Shown: positions 55,813 to 64,000 of the stretch, piece after piece
Position numbering within the stretch: the stretch's first letter is position 1
Layout: every line of letters begins with the position of its first letter
From: Auanema rhodensis
Taxonomy: Eukaryota; Nematoda; Chromadorea; Rhabditida; Rhabditidae
Length of the DNA stretch: 64,000 bases
Reading direction: 5' to 3'
Assembly (NCBI GenBank): GCA_964057225.1
Contig: OZ059894.1
Span: 1,178,001 to 1,242,000 of the forward strand
Position numbers and translations under genes: made by a program
Notes under the pieces: generated by a model
Databases searched by the model: none
What the model was told of the DNA's origin: nothing
Seen by the model: the letters and a program-made list of their open reading frames with translations, nothing else

Positions 55813-58800
55813 CAATGTTATTCATCGAAAAAATTAATTCTTCAGGGTGAAAATCGAGGATATAAGTGTGAACTTATATCAGTTGATATCTCGGTGCATT
55901 TTTAAGCTAGCGCAAATCTGATAACACAGATCGACGCAGCTTAAAAATCCGCATTGAATGCACTATACTACATTGAGAAACGCTTCATACAAAAATTAGT
56001 TATGATCGTTTGAAAAATGATGCATTAGTGTATGTTGAGTTTCCATGTACACTCAACATTGCTTCCAAAAACATTTTGACAAAAATTTTTTCAAAAAATT
56101 TCAAAATAATTTAGCAAAAAGTAGATGTTTTTAGATTCCTTTTTCCAAGGCAAAGACGATGGACAATGTTATTCATCGAAAAAATTAATTCTTCAGGGTG
56201 AAAATCGAGGATATAAGTGTGAACTTATATCAGTTGATATCTCGGTGTATTTTTAAGCTAGCGCAAATCTGATACCACAGATCGACGCAGCTTAAAAATC
56301 CGCATCGAATGCATTATACTACATTGAGAAACGCTTAATACAAAAATTAGTTATGATCGTTTGAAAAATGATGCATTAGTGTATGTTGAGTTTCCATGTA
56401 CACTCAACATTGCTTCCAAAAACATTTTGACAAAAATGTTTTCGGAAAATTTCAAAATAATTTAGCAAAAAGTAGATGTTTTTAGATTCCTTTTTTCAAG
56501 GCAAAGACGATGGACAATGTTTTTCAACGAAAAAATTAATTCTTCAGGGTGAAAATCGAGGATATAAGTGTGAACTTATATCAGTTGATATCTCGGTGCA
56601 TTTTTAAGCTAGCGCAAATCTGATAACACAGATCGACGCAGCTTAAAAATCCGCATCGAATGCACTATACTACATTGAGAAACGCTTTATACAAAAATTA
56701 GTTATGATCGTTTGAAAAATGATGCATTAGTGTATGTTGAGTTTCCATGTACACTCAACATTGCTTCCAAAAACATTTTGACAAAAATTTTTTCAAAAAA
56801 TTTCAAAATAATTTAGCAAAAAGTAGATGTTTTTAGATTCCTTTTTTCAAGGCAAAGACGATGGACAATGTTATTCAACGAAAAAATTAATTCTTCAGGG
56901 TGAAAATCGAGGATATAAGTGTGAACTTATATCAGTTGATATCTCGGTGCATTTTTAAGCTAGCGCAAATCTGATAACACAGATCGACGCAGCTTAAAAA
57001 TCCGCATTGAATGCACTATACTACATTGAGAAACGCTTTATACAAAAATTAGTTATAATCGTTTGAAAAATGATGCATTAGTGTATGTTGAGTTTCCATG
57101 TACACTCAACATTGCTTCCAAAAACATTTTGACAAAAATTTTTTCGAAAAATTTCAAAATAATTTAGCAAAAAGTAGATGTTTTTAGATTCCTTTTTTCA
57201 AGGCAAAGACGATGGACAATGTTATTCATCGAAAAAATTAATTCTTCAGGGTGAAAATCGAGGATATAAGTGTGAACTTATATCAGTTGATATCTCGGTG
57301 CATTTTTAAGCTAGCGCAAATCTGATAACACAGATCGACGCAGCTTAAAAATCCGCATCGAATGCACTATACTACATTGAGAAACGCTTAATACAAAAAT
57401 TAGTTATGATCGTTTGAAAAATGATGCATTAGTGTATGTTGAGTTTCCATGTACACTCAACATTGCTTCCAAAAACATTTTGACAAAACTTTTTTCGAAA
57501 AATTTCAAAATAATTCAGCAAAAAGTAGATGTTTTTAGATTCCTTTTTTCAAGGCAAAGACGATGGACAATGTTATTCAACGAAAAAATTAATTCTTCAG
57601 GGTGAAAATCGAGGATATAAGTGTGAACTTATATCAGTTGATATCTCGGTGCATTTTTAAGCTAGCGCAAATCTGATAACACAGATCGACGCAGCTTAAA
57701 AATCCGCATCGAATGCACTATATTACATTGAGAAACGCTTAATACAAAAATTAGTTATGATCGTTTGAAAAATGATGCATTAGTGTATGTTGAGTTTCCA
57801 TGTACACTCAACATTGCTTCCAAAAACATTTTGACAAAAATTTTTTCAAAAAATTTCAAAATAATTTAGCAAAAAGTAGATGTTTTTAGATTCCTTTTTT
57901 CAAGGCAAAGACGATGGACAATGTTATTCAACGAAAAAATTAATTCTTCAGGGTGAAAACCGAGGATATAAGTGTGAACTTAAATCAGTTGATATCTCGG
58001 TGCATTTTTAAGCTAGCGCAAATCTGATAACACGGATCGACGCAGCTTAAAAATCCGCATCGAATGCACTATACTACATTGAGAAACGCTTAATACAAAA
58101 ATTAATTATGATCGTTTGAAAAATGATGCATTAGTGTATGTTGAGTTTCCATGTACACTCAACATTGCTTCCAAAAACATTTTGACAAAAATTTTTTCGA
58201 AAAATTTCAAAATAATTTAGCAAAAACTAGATGTTTTTAGATTCCTTTTTTCAAGGCAAAGACGATGGACAATGTTATTCATCGAAAAAATTAATTCTTC
58301 AGGGTGAAAATCGAGGATATAAGTGTGAACTTATATCAGTTGATATCTCGGTGCATTTTTAAGCTAGCGCAAATCTGATAACACAGATCGACGCAGCTTA
58401 AAAATCCGCATCGAATGCACTATACTACATTGAGAAACGCTTAATACAAAAATTAGTTATGATCGTTTGAAAAATGATGCATTAGTGTATGTTGAGTTTC
58501 CATGTACACTCAACATTGCTTCCAAAAACATTTTGACAAAACTTTTTTCGAAAAATTTCAAAATAATTCAGCAAAAAGTAGATGTTTTTAGATTCCTTTT
58601 TTCAAGGCAAAGACGATGGACAATGTTTTTCAACGAAAAAATTAATTCTTCAGGGTGAAAATCGAGGATATAAGTGTGAACTTATATCAGTTGATATCTC
58701 GGTGCATTTTTAAGCTAGCGCAAATCTGATAACACAGATCGACGCAGCTTAAAAATCCGCATCGAATGCACTATACTACATTGAGAAACGCTTTATACAA

Positions 58801-61779
58801 AAATTAGTTATGATCGTTTGAAAAATGATGCATTAGTGTATGTTGAGTTTCCATGTACACTCAACATTGCTTCCAAAAACATTTTGACAAAAATTTTTTC
58901 AAAAAATTTCAAAATAATTTAGCAAAAAGTAGATGTTTTTAGATTCCTTTTTTCAAGGCAAAGACGATGGACAATGTTATTCAACGAAAAAATTAATTCT
59001 TCAGGGTGAAAATCGAGGATATAAGTGTGAACTTATATCAGTTGATATCTCGGTGCATTTTTAAGCTAGCGCAAATCTGATAACACAGATCGACGCAGCT
59101 TAAAAATCCGCATTGAATGCACTATACTACATTGAGAAACGCTTTATACAAAAATTAGTTATAATCGTTTGAAAAATGATGCATTAGTGTATGTTGAGTT
59201 TCCATGTACACTCAACATTGCTTCCAAAAACATTTTGACAAAAATTTTTTCGAAAAATTTCAAAATAATTTAGCAAAAAGTAGATGTTTTTAGATTCCTT
59301 TTTTCAAGGCAAAGACGATGGACAATGTTTTTCAACGAAAAAATTAATTCTTCAGGGTGAAAACCGAGGATATAAGTGTGAACTTAAATCAGTTGATATC
59401 TCGGTGCATTTTTAAGCTAGCGCAAATCTGATAACACGGATCGACGCAGCTTAAAAATCCGCATCGAATGCACTATACTACATTGAGAAACGCTTAATAC
59501 AAAAATTAATTATGATCGTTTGAAAAATGATGCATTAGTGTATGTTGAGTTTCCATGTACACTCAACATTGCTTCCAAAAACATTTTGACAAAAATTTTT
59601 TCGAAAAATTTCAAAATAATTTAGCAAAAAGTAGATGTTTTTAGATTCCTTTTTTAAAGGCAAAGACGATGGACAATGTTTTTCAACGAAAAAATTAATT
59701 CTTCAGGGTGAAAATCGAGGATATAAGTGTGAACTTATATCAGTTGATATCTCGGTGCATATTTAAGCTAGCGCAAATCTGATAACACAGATCGACGCAG
59801 CTTAAAAATCCGCATTGAATGCACTATACTACATTGAGAAACGCTTCATACAAAAATTAGTTATGATCGTTTGAAAAATGATGCATTAGTGTATGTTGAG
59901 TTTCCATGTACACTCAACATTGCTTCCAAAAACATTTTGACAAAAATTTTTTCAAAAAATTTCAAAATAATTTAGCAAAAAGTAGATGTTTTTAGATTCC
60001 TTTTTCCAAGGCAAAGACGATGGACAATGTTATTCATCGAAAAAATTAATTCTTCAGGGTGAAAATCGAGGATATAAGTGTGAACTTATATCAGTTGATA
60101 TCTCGGTGCATTTTTAAGCTAGCGCAAATCTGATAACACAGATCGACGCAGCTTAAAAATCCGCATTGAATGCACTATACTACATTGAGAAACGCTTCAT
60201 ACAAAAATTAGTTATGATCGTTTGAAAAATGATGCATTAGTGTATGTTGAGTTTCCATGTACACTCAACATTGCTTCCAAAAACATTTTGACAAAAATTT
60301 TTTCAAAAAATTTCAAAATAATTTAGCAAAAAGTAGATGTTTTTAGATTCCTTTTTCCAAGGCAAAGACGATGGACAATGTTATTCATCGAAAAAATTAA
60401 TTCTTCAGGGTGAAAATCGAGGATATAAGTGTGAACTTATATCAGTTGATATCTCGGTGTATTTTTAAGCTAGCGCAAATCTGATACCACAGATCGACGC
60501 AGCTTAAAAATCCGCATCGAATGCATTATACTACATTGAGAAATGCTTAATACAAAAATTAGTTATGATCGTTTGAAAAATGATGCATTAGTGTATGTTG
60601 AGTTTTCATGTACACTCAACATTGCTTCCAAAAACATTTTGACAAAAATGTTTTCGGAAAATTTCAAAATAATTTAGCAAAAAGTAGATGTTTTTAGATT
60701 CCTTTTTTCAAGGCAAAGACGATGGACAATGTTTTTCAACGAAAAAATTAATTCTTCAGGGTGAAAATCGAGGATATAAGTGTGAACTTATATCAGTTGA
60801 TATCTCGGTGCATTTTTAAGCTAGCGCAAATCTGATAACAAAGATCGACGCAGCTTAAAAATCCGCATCGAATGCACTATACTACATTGAGAAACGCTTT
60901 ATACAAAAATTAGTTATGATCGTTTGAAAAATGATGCATTAGTGTATGTTGAGTTTCCATGTACACTCAACATTGCTTCCAAAAACATTTTGACAAAAAT
61001 TTTTTCAAAAAATTTCAAAATAATTTAGCAAAAAGTAGATGTTTTTAGATTCCTTTTTTCAAGGCAAAGACGATGGACAATGTTATTTAACGAAAAAATT
61101 AATTCTTCAGGGTGAAAATCGAGGATATAAGTGTGAACTTATATCAGTTGATATCTCGGTGCATTTTTAAGCTAGCGCAAATCTGATAACACAGATCGAC
61201 GCAGCTTAAAAATCCGCATTGAATGCACTATACTACATTGAGAAACGCTTTATACAAAAATTAGTTATGATCGTTTGAAAAATGATGCATTAGTGTATGT
61301 TGAGTTTCCATGTACACTCAACATTGCTTCCAAAAACATTTTGACAAAAATTTTTTCGAAAAATTTCAAAATAATTTAGCAAAAAGTAGATGTTTTTAGA
61401 TTCCTTTTTTCAAGGCAAAGACGATGGACAATGTTATTCATCGAAAAAATTAATTCTTCAGGGTGAAAATCGAGGATATAAGTGTGAACTTATATCAGTT
61501 GATATCTCGGTGCATTTTTAAGCTAACGCAAATCTGATAACACAGATCGACGCAGCTTAAAAATCCGCATCGAATGCACTATACTACATTGAGAAACGCT
61601 TAATACAAAAATTAGTTATGATCGTTTGAAAAATGATGCATTAGTGTATGTTGAGTTTCCATGTACACTCAACATTGCTTCCAAAAACATTTTGACAAAA
61701 CTTTTTTCGAAAAATTTCAAAATAATTTAGCAAAAAGTAGATGTTTTTAGATTCCTGTTTTCAAGGCAAAGACGATGGA
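55813..61779 (+). repeat. 12-monomer-offset repeat with internal reshuffling
   Basis: Monomers at 55813, 56164, 56515, 56866 and 57217 recur in order at 60025, 60376, 60727, 61078 and 61429 (4212 bp, twelve monomers). The most telling shared copy (56164, 60376) combines 'ggtgtatttt', 'ataccacag', 'gcattatac' and the p275/p282 double change. Between them, 58621 and 58972 repeat 56515 and 56866 (both 56866 and 58972 carry 'ttataatcg'), and 58270 repeats 57217. The last two share p300 t to c ('aattcag'). 59674 has 'gtgcatattt'. Confidence 0.75.
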
Positions 61780-62523
61780 CAATGTTATTCAACGAAAAAA
61801 TTAATTCTTCAGGGTGAAAATCGAGGATATAAGTGTGAACTTATATCAGTTGATATCTCGGTGCATTTTTAAGCTAGCGCAAATCTGATAACACAGATCG
61901 ACGCAGCTTAAAAATCCGCATCGAATGCACTACATTACATTGAGAAACGCTTAATACAAAAATTAGTTATGATCGTTTGAAAAATGATGCATTAGTGTAT
62001 GTTGAGTTTCCATGTACACTCAACATTGCTTCCAAAAACATTTTGACAAAAATTTTTTCAAAAAATTTCGATATAATTTAGCAAAAAGTAGATGTTTTTA
62101 GATTCCTTTTTTCAAGGCGAAGACGATGGACAATGTTATTCAACGAAAAAATTAATTCTTCAGGGTGAAAATCGAGGATATAAGTGTGAACTTATATCAG
62201 TTGATATCTCGGTGCATTTTTAAGCTAGCGCAAATCTGATAACACAGATCGACGCAGCTTAAAAATCCGCATCGAATGCACTATACTACATTGAGAAACG
62301 CTTAATACAAAAATTAGTTATGATCGTTTGAAAAATGATGCATTAGTGTATGTTGAGTTTCCATGTACACTCAACATTGCTTCCAAAAACATTTTGACAA
62401 AAATTTTTTCAAAAAATTTCAAAATAATTTAGCAAAAAGTAGATGTTTTTACATTCCTTTTTTCAAGGCAAAGACGATCGACAATGTTTTTCAACGAAAA
62501 AATTAATTCTTCAGGGTGAAAAT

Positions 62524-62562
62524 CGAGGATATAAGTGTGAACTTATATCAGTTGATATCTCG
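62524..62562. repeat. Dyad region 1 of the monomer (p43-81): overlapping inverted repeats
   Basis: Shown in the reference copy and present in nearly every copy. gatataag (p47-54) is the exact reverse complement of cttatatc (p61-68), an 8-bp stem with a 6-base loop. atatca (p64-69) pairs with tgatat (p72-77) around a 2-base centre. An outer pairing of cgag (p43-46) with ctcg (p78-81), then atat with atat past one bulged g, encloses both. The pairings are mutually exclusive, so the region could switch between two folds as single strand or RNA. The pairings are read directly from the sequence; any function is unproven. Confidence 0.85.
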
Positions 62563-62632
62563 GTGCATTTTTAAGCTAGCGCAAATCTGATAACACAGAT
62601 CGACGCAGCTTAAAAATCCGCATCGAATGCAC
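62563..62632. repeat. Dyad region 2 of the monomer (p82-151): large imperfect hairpin
   Basis: atttttaagct (p86-96) is the exact reverse complement of agcttaaaaat (p126-136). Past one bulged a (p97) the stem continues with gcg (p98-100) against cgc (p123-125), giving 14 pairs. The enclosed segment holds a second small stem, atctg (p104-108) with cagat (p115-119). Outside, gtgc (p82-85) pairs with gcac (p148-151) across an 11-base side bulge that contains gcat-cga-atgc. This is the strongest dyad in the monomer. The variant p131 a to g (the 'cttg' class) would leave a G-T/G-U wobble in the stem; p91 t to c (copies starting 11583, 15094, 16148, 22468) would break one pair. Confidence 0.85.
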
Positions 62633-62668
62633 TATACTACATTGAGAAACGCTTAATACAAAAATTAG

Positions 62669-62748
62669 TTATGATCGTTTGAAAAATGATGCATTAGTGT
62701 ATGTTGAGTTTCCATGTACACTCAACATTGCTTCCAAAAACATTTTGA
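62669..62748. repeat. Low-variation block of the monomer (p188-267)
   Basis: Across about 182 copies this 80-bp segment is almost unchanged. By eye I found only p231 c/t in about ten copies, p216 g to t in three neighbouring copies (starting 47740, 48091, 48442), p192 g to a in two (56866, 58972), and single-copy changes at p195 (46687) and p250 (44932). By contrast p112-174 and p268-342 carry many recurrent variants. Alternating constrained and variable segments are known from other satellites and are often read as protein binding, but recent homogenisation alone could also produce them. Confidence 0.6.
62701..62728. repeat. Dyad region 3 of the monomer (p220-247): 9-bp inverted repeat
   Basis: atgttgagt (p220-228) is the exact reverse complement of actcaacat (p239-247), with a 10-base loop between. 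I saw no copy in which either arm is altered. The one recurrent change here, c to t at p231 (for example in the copies starting 1403, 3509, 9125, 10529, 11934, 12636, 14040, 15094, 21414 and 60376), falls in the loop. It lies within the most constant part of the monomer. It could be a binding site for a dimeric protein or a hairpin in satellite RNA; the sequence does not say which. Confidence 0.85.
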
Positions 62749-62814
62749 CAAAAATTTTTTCAAAAAATTTCAAAATAATTTAGCAAAAAGTAGATGTTTT
62801 TAGATTCCTTTTTT
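62736..62814. repeat. A/T-tract cluster (p255-333), possible intrinsic curvature
   Basis: This 3' part contains at least seven runs of four to six A or T, centred near p257, 271, 276, 283, 292, 306, 318 and 330. The spacings are mostly 9 to 14 bp, close to but not exactly one helical turn. Phased A-tracts bend DNA, and bent AT-rich satellites are well known from insects. The 351-bp period is also about twice 175 bp, which fits two nucleosomes per monomer. Both points are inferred from spacing only. Confidence 0.5.
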
Positions 62815-64000
62815 CAAGGCAAAGACGATGGACAATGTTATTCAACGAAAAAATTAATTCTTCAGGGTGAAAATCGAGGATATAAGTGTGAACTTATATC
62901 AGTTGATATCTCGGTGCATTTTTAAGCTAGCGCAAATCTGATAACACAGATCGACGCAGCTTAAAAATCCGCATCGAATGCACTATACTACATTGAGAAA
63001 CGCTTTATACAAAAATTAGTTATGATCGTTTGAAAAATGATGCATTAGTGTATGTTGAGTTTCCATGTACACTCAACATTGCTTCCAAAAACATTTTGAC
63101 AAAAATTTTTTCAAAAAATTTCAAAATAATTTAGCAAAAAGTAGATGTTTTTACATTCCTTTTTTCAAGGCAAAGACGATCGACAATGTTTTTCAACGAA
63201 AAAATTAATTCTTCAGGGTGAAAATCGAGGATATAAGTGTGAACTTATATCAGTTGATATCTCGGTGCATTTTTAAGCTAGCGCAAATCTGATAACACAG
63301 ATCGACGCAGCTTAAAAATCCGCATCGAATGCACTATACTACATTGAGAAACGCTTAATACAAAAATTAGTTATGATCGTTTGAAAAATGATGCATTAGT
63401 GTATGTTGAGTTTCCATGTACACTCAACATTGCTTCCAAAAACATTTTGACAAAAATTTTTTCAAAAAATTTGAGAATAATTTAGCAAAAAGTAGATGTT
63501 TTTAGATTCCTTTTTTCAAGGCAAAGACGATGGACAATGTTATTCAACGAAAAAATTAATTCTTCAGGGTGAAAATCGAGGATATAAGTGTGAACATATA
63601 TCAGTTGATATCTCGGTGCATTTTTAAGCTAGCGCAAATCTGATAACACAGATCGACGCAGCTTAAAAATCCGCATCGAATGCACTATACTACATTGAGA
63701 AACGCTTAATACAAAAATTAGTTATGATCGTTTGAAAAATGATGCATTAGTGTATGTTGAGTTTCCATGTACACTCAACATTGCTTCCAAAAACATTTTG
63801 ACAAAACTTTTTTCGAAAAATTTCAAAATAATTTAGCAAAAAGTAGATGTTTTTAGATTCCTTTTTTCAAGGCAAAGACGATGGACAATCTTATTCAACG
63901 AAAAAATTAATTCTTCAGGGTGAAAATCGAGGATATAAGTGTGAACTTATATCAGTTGATATCTCGGTGCATTTTTAAGCTAGCGCAAATCTGATAACAC

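Larger units (their letters stand above)
62482..62832 (+). repeat. Representative satellite monomer (near consensus)
   Basis: This copy carries the commonest base at nearly all variable sites, so it serves as a reference. Landmarks in monomer coordinates: a poly-A start (p16-21); dyad region 1 (p43-81); a large imperfect hairpin (p82-151) containing an NheI-type hexamer gctagc (p94-99); the low-variation block (p188-267) with the palindrome atgcat (p208-213); a 9-bp stem (p220-247); and the A/T-tract-rich 3' part (p255-333). The variable sites used to class copies are p7-13, p42 and p65, p91, p112-116, p131, p142-144, p151-156, p172-174, p187, p231, p268-293 and p317-342. It opens with the 'tttttcaacg' form, one of four start forms seen (the others are 'ttattcaacg', 'ttattcatcg' and 'taattcaacg'). 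Confidence 0.95.
1..64000 (+). repeat. Satellite DNA array, 351-bp monomer, about 182 head-to-tail copies
   Basis: The same 351-bp unit recurs without interruption across the window, all copies in one orientation. Taking the c of 'caatg' as p1, starts lie at 351 and 701, then every 351 bp, with +1 shifts after the 352-bp copies starting at 11231, 14742, 15796, 17201 and 22116. Of 181 complete copies, 175 are 351 bp, five are 352 and one (351-700) is 350. Copies differ from each other mostly by single-base substitutions at a limited set of sites. The commonest version is about 31% G+C. Both window ends cut through the array, so its full length is unknown. Arrays of this kind form eukaryotic constitutive heterochromatin, often at centromeres; that location is inferred here. 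No gene, tRNA, rRNA or mobile element was seen inside it. Confidence 0.99.
61780..64000 (+). repeat. Right edge: return of the 9-monomer-unit order, array continues
   Basis: Together with 61429, the copies at 61780, 62131 and 62482 follow the same order as the start of the 9-monomer unit (p273 c; 'ctacattac' with 'cgatat'; a 'gatcgac' tail). 62131 and 62833 share 'tttttacattcc' and 'gatcgac', and 62482 and 63184 lie between and after them, a possible third dimer block. 63535 carries 'gaacatatatc' with a p273-c body. The final monomer starts at 63886 ('caatc') and is cut after 115 bp by the window edge. Confidence 0.7.

Noticed and set aside
57414-57605. Open reading frame of 63 codons
   Set aside because: It begins with ttg rather than atg, spans a monomer boundary, and exists only because one stop codon is mutated in this copy. 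All other monomers except its duplicate close the frame. No promoter, homology or coding-type variation supports it.
58467-58658. Second open reading frame of 63 codons
   Set aside because: This is the duplicate of the frame at 57414, three monomers downstream, differing by one residue because the next monomer has a different start form (tttttc instead of ttattc). It is a satellite artefact for the same reasons.
62482-62511. CENP-B-box-like motif on the minus strand at the monomer start
   Set aside because: The reverse strand reads tttcgttgaaa, matching the first half of the 17-bp CENP-B box, but the essential cggg half is absent, and I found no cggg or cccg in any copy I read. Copies with 'ttattcatcg' lose part of the first half too.
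62482-62832. tRNA or Pol III promoter boxes in the monomer
   Set aside because: No cloverleaf and no recognisable B box (ggttcga-type) on either strand; the hairpins present do not fit tRNA spacing.
62482-62832. Monomer as an ancient dimer of two ~175-bp halves
   Set aside because: Comparing p1-175 with p176-351 by eye showed no convincing extended similarity beyond A/T runs. A sensitive self-alignment of the consensus would settle it.
1-64000. CRISPR array
   Set aside because: The repeat unit is 351 bp and there are no unique spacers between units; copies abut directly.
1-64000. Transposon or retroelement array
   Set aside because: No terminal repeats, target-site duplications, transposase or reverse-transcriptase coding capacity. 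The inverted repeats inside the monomer are short and internal. A distant origin from a non-autonomous element cannot be excluded.
1-64000. Telomeric or simple-sequence repeats
   Set aside because: No tandem ttagg, ttaggg or other short-motif arrays were seen; short A and T runs are part of the monomer.
1-64000. Compensatory changes in the hairpin stems
   Set aside because: I looked for paired substitutions that keep the stems. p131 g and p116 g give wobble pairs, but p91 c and p65 a occur without a matching change, so there is no clear covariation supporting a selected RNA fold.

Overview
The whole 64 kb window is one satellite-DNA array. A single A+T-rich monomer of 351 bp (about 31% G+C, counted by hand on the commonest version) is repeated head to tail about 182 times, always in the same orientation. 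I see no gene, RNA gene, transposon or unique sequence between copies. The first base falls one base inside a monomer and the last base falls 115 bp into another, so the array runs on past both ends.

Such an array points to eukaryotic heterochromatin (centromeric, pericentromeric or subtelomeric). CpG is not depleted in the monomer (about 11 seen, about 8.5 expected from base composition), which argues against a heavily CpG-methylated vertebrate-type genome. Long AT-rich satellites with monomers near 350 bp are common in insects, for example tenebrionid beetles, but I cannot identify the species from the sequence alone.

Counting a monomer from the c of 'caatg', starts lie at 351 and 701, then every 351 bp. 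One-base phase shifts occur after the 352-bp copies that start at 11231, 14742, 15796, 17201 and 22116. The copy at 351 is 350 bp. The other 175 complete copies are exactly 351 bp. Monomer positions below (p1 to p351) use this numbering.

The monomer has an organised interior. From p43 to p151 it is a nearly continuous set of inverted repeats. A 9-bp stem lies at p220-247, inside a stretch (p188-267) that hardly varies between copies. p255-333 is packed with A and T tracts. Copies differ at a limited set of diagnostic sites, and these give a mosaic of higher-order blocks: alternating dimers at 4913-6667 and 6668-8071, tandem 3-monomer duplications near 14.0, 30.9 and 49.1 kb, a 4-monomer duplication at 53.0 kb, a 9-monomer duplication at 40.4-46.7 kb, and looser repeats with 7-, 9-, 10-, 12-, 14- and 18-monomer offsets. 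No single higher-order unit spans the window. Several variants are confined to the left or the right half, as expected for local homogenisation by unequal exchange and gene conversion.

Two 63-codon open frames, at 57414 and 58467, are by-products of one substitution that removes a stop codon in two sister copies; they are not genes. I found no sign of a novel protein-coding or RNA-based system. What deserves a second look is the structure of the monomer and how its variants are arranged.
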